Source: Motilibacter aurantiacus (GTDB taxonomy: Bacteria > Actinomycetota > Actinomycetes > Motilibacterales > Motilibacteraceae). Taken from it: a stretch of 64,000 nucleotides of DNA. Numbering within the stretch: the first letter of the stretch is position 1; the number at the start of each line of letters is the position of its first letter. The DNA lies in contig NZ_JAANNO010000005.1 of assembly GCF_011250645.1 (NCBI RefSeq), positions 214,863 through 278,862 on the forward strand, written 5' to 3'. Below, in pieces: positions 61,046 through 64,000 of this stretch. The notes beneath the pieces are model-generated. The model was given only the letters and a program-made list of their open reading frames with translations, did no database searches and was not told where the DNA came from. Position numbers and translations under genes: made by a program.

Positions 61046-62133
61046 CGCTGCACTCCCGTCACCGTCGACGTCCAGCCCTGCATCCACTCGCCACGTGCGC
61101 GCCACAGCTCGGCCCAGAAGCCGAGCGGGATCTGCTCCCGCCCGCTGCGCCCGCCGTGCCCTGACCCCGTGCGCCTGCGTACGGCCGCGAGCCGCGACGC
61201 GCAGGCGCGCAGCGCGACCCCCGCGAGCAGCAGCCCGGCCCCGAGCGGCCGCACGGGCTGCGGGAGATGACGCCGCACCAAGGTCACCTTGCCAGTGAAG
61301 AGCAGAACGGCCCTCCGCAGGCCGACGCTGGAGGCTCCCACCTGATGGGAGTAACGCGCGGCAGGGGCGAAGACCACCGACGCACCCAGCGCCGAGGCGC
61401 GCAGGCAGAGGTCGACGTCCTCGCCGTACACGAAGAACGAGCGGTCGAAGCCGTCGACCGTGTCCCACAGGCCGCGCTCCACGAGCATCACCGCCCCGCT
61501 GACGGCGGGCACGGCCCGGTCCGCGGCCAGGGCGCCGGCCCGCCATGGCCCCGAGCTCTCGGGGTCGAGCAGCGCCGAGCCCGCGAACACCGTGGAGAGG
61601 CCCGTCGCGAAGCAGAACGTCGACCACAGCGTGGGCCGGCCGCACCACGACCTGGGGTCGGGGCTGCCGTCGGCCCGCACGGCGAGGCCGCCCACGATCC
61701 CCGGCCGGGGGTGGCGGGCCGCGGCAGCGAGCAGCTCGCGCACGGCGCCGGGCTCGAGGCGGGCGTCGGGGTTCACGAACAGCAGCCGGCGGGAGCGACG
61801 GGCCGCGGGCGTGCCCGAACCCACGTGGCATCCTCCGGCGAAACCGCGGTTGTCGAGCAGTTGCACGAAGGTGACTTCAGGAAAGTCCCGGCGCACGAGA
61901 GCCTGCGCCCCGTCGTCGGACGCGTTGTCCACCACGACCACCGCCGCCTCGAGCCCGGCGAGGGCGGTGCGCACGCTCGAGAGGCAGCCGGGCAGGTCGG
62001 CCGCGCTGTGGAACGCGACGATCACCACGCACACGTCGAAGCACACGTCGAGCGGCGCAGCGCTGCCGTCCCCGCCCGCCCGCTCCCCCGGGAGCCGGTC
62101 GCCCGTGCCGGGGGCCGCAGCGGCCCGGCTCAC
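61042..62133 (-). CDS. Glycosyltransferase family 2 (rhamnosyltransferase-like)
   Basis: 363 aa. VCVVIVAFHSAADLPGCLSSV, VVVVDNASDDGAQALV, the central LLFVNPDARLEPGAV with catalytic Asp, AVSGAVMLVERGLWDTVDGF and FFVYGEDVDLCLRASAL. This is the layout of WbbL/RfbN-type rhamnosyltransferases. A C-terminal amphipathic region with RHLPQPVRPLGAGLLLAGVALR may touch the membrane. GTG start overlapping the stop of the first GT2. Second gene of the operon. Sugar specificity is not certain. Confidence 0.88.
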   Translation of the reverse strand: MSRAAAAPGTGDRLPGERAGGDGSAAPLDVCFDVCVVIVAFHSAADLPGCLSSVRTALAGLEAAVVVVDNASDDGAQALVRRDFPEVTFVQLLDNRGFAGGCHVGSGTPAARRSRRLLFVNPDARLEPGAVRELLAAAARHPRPGIVGGLAVRADGSPDPRSWCGRPTLWSTFCFATGLSTVFAGSALLDPESSGPWRAGALAADRAVPAVSGAVMLVERGLWDTVDGFDRSFFVYGEDVDLCLRASALGASVVFAPAARYSHQVGASSVGLRRAVLLFTGKVTLVRRHLPQPVRPLGAGLLLAGVALRACASRLAAVRRRTGSGHGGRSGREQIPLGFWAELWRARGEWMQGWTSTVTGVQR

Positions 62134-63131
62134 GCCTGTCCCCGTCGCGCGTCCCGCGCCCAGCCCCGCCCGGCGGCGGAGCGCGCCATGCCCTTGGCGG
62201 CTGCCGTCGCCACGACGAACACGACCAGGCCCGGCCACCGCGAGGGGCGGCCGACGAGCCGCGCGAGCCGGGCCAGCCGTCCGGACAGCGAGCGGTCGTG
62301 GGCCGGGGCCAGGCCCTGCCGCTCGAGCTGCGTGTTGCCGGCGTAGACGCGGGCGCGGACACGCACCACGTCGCGCAAGCGGGCCGGCGGCCGCACGGTG
62401 CACGCGGCGTCGGAGGCGATCCGCACCGCCGACGGTGGCACCGCGCTCGTGACCCAGCGGTCGTCGGCGACGACGTCGGGGAAGTCCCCGGCGCGCCGCC
62501 GCCCCGCCTCGGACAGCAGCAGCGCACCGCGCCCGGAGCGCGCGGCCACGACCCACGGCAGGTCCTGCCAGGTGCGGTAGTAGAGCCGCGCCGGCAGGGT
62601 GGCCGCGGACAGGTCGAGGTCGCGGGAGGGCACCGCCAGCTCGGCGCCCTCGGCCACGTGCGCGGCCAGCCGGCGCACCGTCGCGGTGGTGCAGACGACG
62701 TCGGCGTCGAGGTAGAGCCGCGGGAAGCCGTCGACCGCGCGGTCCGCAGCCCGCAGCGCCGCCGCCTTGGAGGCGACGTCCAGCTCCAGGACCTGCACGT
62801 CGTGCCCGAGCCGGGCCGCTGCGGAGCGCGCACGGGCCGCGGTCGCGTCCGTGCAGCCGTTGCAGGCGACGACCACGTCGAGCTCGCCGGGCGCGGCGTC
62901 GCCGAGCAACGCCTCGAGGCACCGCTCGATCGTCGACTCCTCCTGGTGGGCGGGGACGACCACCGTCGCCAGCGGCAGCACGCCGACGCCGCTCGCGGCC
63001 TCCGGGGTAGCCAAGGCGGCGGGCACGGGGGGCACGCGGGGCACAGGGGGAATGGGGGGAATGGCGGGCATGCCGGGCCCGAGGTCGCCCGGCACCGGCG
63101 CCCAGGCCCGCCGCGCTGCGGGTCGGCCCAT
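62130..63131 (-). CDS. Glycosyltransferase family 2 with proline-rich N-terminus
   Basis: 333 aa. After a Pro-rich start (MPAIPPIPPVPRVPPVPAA) comes a GT-A fold: LATVVVPAHQEESTIERCLEA, VVACNGCTDATAARARS, LYLDADVVCTTATVRRL (DAD), and VRVRARVYAGNTQLERQGLA with a C-terminal membrane-contacting helix (WPGLVVFVVATAAAKGMA). Start is the second of two close ATGs, which has GGGGGAG at 8 nt. First gene of the six-gene glycan operon; a TGGATT - 17 nt - TAGGTT promoter lies about 80 nt upstream. Confidence 0.88.
   Translation of the reverse strand: MGRPAARRAWAPVPGDLGPGMPAIPPIPPVPRVPPVPAALATPEAASGVGVLPLATVVVPAHQEESTIERCLEALLGDAAPGELDVVVACNGCTDATAARARSAAARLGHDVQVLELDVASKAAALRAADRAVDGFPRLYLDADVVCTTATVRRLAAHVAEGAELAVPSRDLDLSAATLPARLYYRTWQDLPWVVAARSGRGALLLSEAGRRRAGDFPDVVADDRWVTSAVPPSAVRIASDAACTVRPPARLRDVVRVRARVYAGNTQLERQGLAPAHDRSLSGRLARLARLVGRPSRWPGLVVFVVATAAAKGMARSAAGRGWARDARRGQA
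63022..63079. repeat. Degenerate GGGGGCA/GGGGGAAT repeat in the GT2 start
   Basis: Short G-rich units (GGCACGGGGG-type then GGGGGAATG) that code the Pro-rich N-terminus of the GT2 on the minus strand. Confidence 0.55.
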
Positions 63132-63207
63132 GTGCATGACTCCCCCTCGCTCGACCACCCCCCGGCGGAAGGCGCCTGCGGGCCCACGCCCCGGCCTCCA
63201 GCCCCTG

Positions 63208-63236
63208 AACCTAGGACACCGGGCCGTCGAAATCCA
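63208..63236 (-). promoter_or_regulatory. Promoter of the six-gene glycan operon
   Basis: Minus-strand TGGATT (63231-63236), 17-nt spacer, TAGGTT (63208-63213). The first ATG is about 75 nt downstream. Confidence 0.5.
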
Positions 63237-63477
63237 TGACGACGGCGTTAGTTTCCGCTTAACCATGCGTTCGGACGGCTCACGCCACCCGAACTGCCCG
63301 GACGGCCAGTGTCCCGCTGATCGGTACGCGTGCGCGCGCTTTCGCCCAGATGCTGCAGGGCGCAACCGCTCGCTCACCCGAACGGGCTGGGCCGTCTGCC
63401 TCAAATCGTTCGCCAGGGGCTGCGGACCGCGGGCCCGGCATCGGAGCCTGGTCCGGGACGCGCGCCCCGCCGGGGGG
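63237..63477. other. Regulatory region between two divergent units
   Basis: No gene. GTTAGTTTCCGCTTAAC at 63248-63264 is AT-richer than its surroundings and partly symmetrical, so it could be a regulator site shared by the glycan operon and the RCC1-like gene. Confidence 0.4.
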
Positions 63478-63510
63478 ATGCAGGAGATCGCGCCCAGGCA
63501 GGGGGACGCC

Positions 63511-64000
63511 GTGCTTCGCGGACATGGGCGGGCGAGCGCACAGTGCCTGCGCAGCAGGCTTCGCGCCCGCCCCAGGGCGCTGCCCGTGCTCGCCTGCGTG
63601 CTGGCCACCGTGCTGGCCGCGGCCTCGCCGTGGTCGCCCGGCGTGCAGCCCACGCAGGCCGCGTTCGGCGCAGGGGCCGCCGGGACGGCCGCCGCATGGA
63701 CGCCCCAGGGGTGGTCCATTCGCCCGATGCTGGCCGCGGGTGCGAACTCAACTGCTGGAAACAGCCTTCCTGCGTCGATGGTCGGCACGAGCTTTCGCCC
63801 GACCGGCACCTCCTACGCGGCGGTCTCCGTCGGCGGCGGATTCGGCTGCGGGCTCGCGGTGGGTGGCCAGCTCTCGTGCTGGGGCTCCAACGGGTTCGGC
63901 CAGCTGGGCACGCGAGCGTCCGCCGGCGGGTCGGCTTCCACCCCCGAGGTGGTGGGCAGCGGGTGGGGGTACGTGGCTGCCGGCTCCTACTCCGCCTGCG
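63511..64000 (+). CDS. Secreted RCC1-repeat protein (partial, cut by the window end)
   Basis: Frame open to the end of the window, about 163 aa visible. Signal peptide with Arg-rich N-region and hydrophobic core LPVLACVLATVLAAASPW, then an Ala/Gly region and the start of RCC1/BNR-type repeats: SVGGGFGCGLAVGGQLSCWG, SNGFGQLGTRAS, GYVAAGSYSACG (repeat heads CWGxNxxGQLG). RCC1 repeats make beta-propellers and are common in secreted actinobacterial proteins. Start at GTG with AGGGGGAC; an in-frame ATG at 63478 is an alternative. Divergent from the glycan operon. Confidence 0.85.
   Translation, partial: MLRGHGRASAQCLRSRLRARPRALPVLACVLATVLAAASPWSPGVQPTQAAFGAGAAGTAAAWTPQGWSIRPMLAAGANSTAGNSLPASMVGTSFRPTGTSYAAVSVGGGFGCGLAVGGQLSCWGSNGFGQLGTRASAGGSASTPEVVGSGWGYVAAGSYSAC

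Overview
The window comes from a high-GC actinobacterium. GTG starts are very common, and most neighbouring genes overlap by GTGA or ATGA. The order mfd - SurA-like lipoprotein - mazG - (DUF885) - eno - ftsB - DUF501 - ppx is a typical actinobacterial housekeeping block. I cannot fix the genus from sequence alone. No insertion sequence, prophage or CRISPR array was recognised. 52 genes are reported: 1 tRNA and 51 protein genes, the last one cut by the window end.

Region 1 (1-21.4 kb) is mostly core genome on the minus strand: an unusual class I tRNA with a UAA anticodon, peptide deformylase, a double-ACT regulator, type II NADH dehydrogenase, a family 5 uracil-DNA glycosylase coupled to a tiny acidic protein, a glycine-betaine/osmoprotectant ABC importer, ppx/DUF501/ftsB/eno, a DUF885 metallopeptidase-like protein, mazG, a SurA-like lipoprotein and mfd. 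PEP carboxylase (ppc) is divergent on the plus strand. It is separated from the next region by a strong bidirectional terminator.

Region 2 (21.4-37.4 kb) is a cyclitol/sugar region on the minus strand. At its centre is a tightly coupled seven-gene operon: inositol-3-phosphate synthase, UbiA-type prenyltransferase (EboC-like), EboA, TatD hydrolase (EboB), EboE, EboF and a sugar-phosphate isomerase/epimerase-like TIM barrel. It looks like a version of the ebo metabolite cluster in which inositol-phosphate synthase takes the place of the sugar-phosphate cyclase EboD. Around it lie two Gfo/Idh/MocA dehydrogenases, a ROK-family repressor and a ribose/inositol-type ABC importer. A shared ACAACGATGT element lies upstream of the importer operon and of one dehydrogenase, which suggests common regulation.

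Region 3 (38-64 kb) is a cell-surface glycan and secreted-protein region. It has a GT4 gene; a minus-strand Wzz - Wzy/ligase - GT2 - nucleotidyltransferase operon; a plus-strand pyruvyltransferase - FrhB-like - two methyltransferase operon; three consecutive secreted or anchored right-handed beta-helix proteins; and a six-gene minus-strand operon (GT2 - GT2 - GT4 - giant secreted multidomain protein - flippase - GT2). A divergent secreted RCC1-repeat protein runs off the right edge. The giant protein carries three copies of an Ig-like module that also forms the N-terminus of two of the beta-helix proteins. This ties the secreted proteins together as one surface system, probably acting with the exopolysaccharide made by the surrounding genes (inference).
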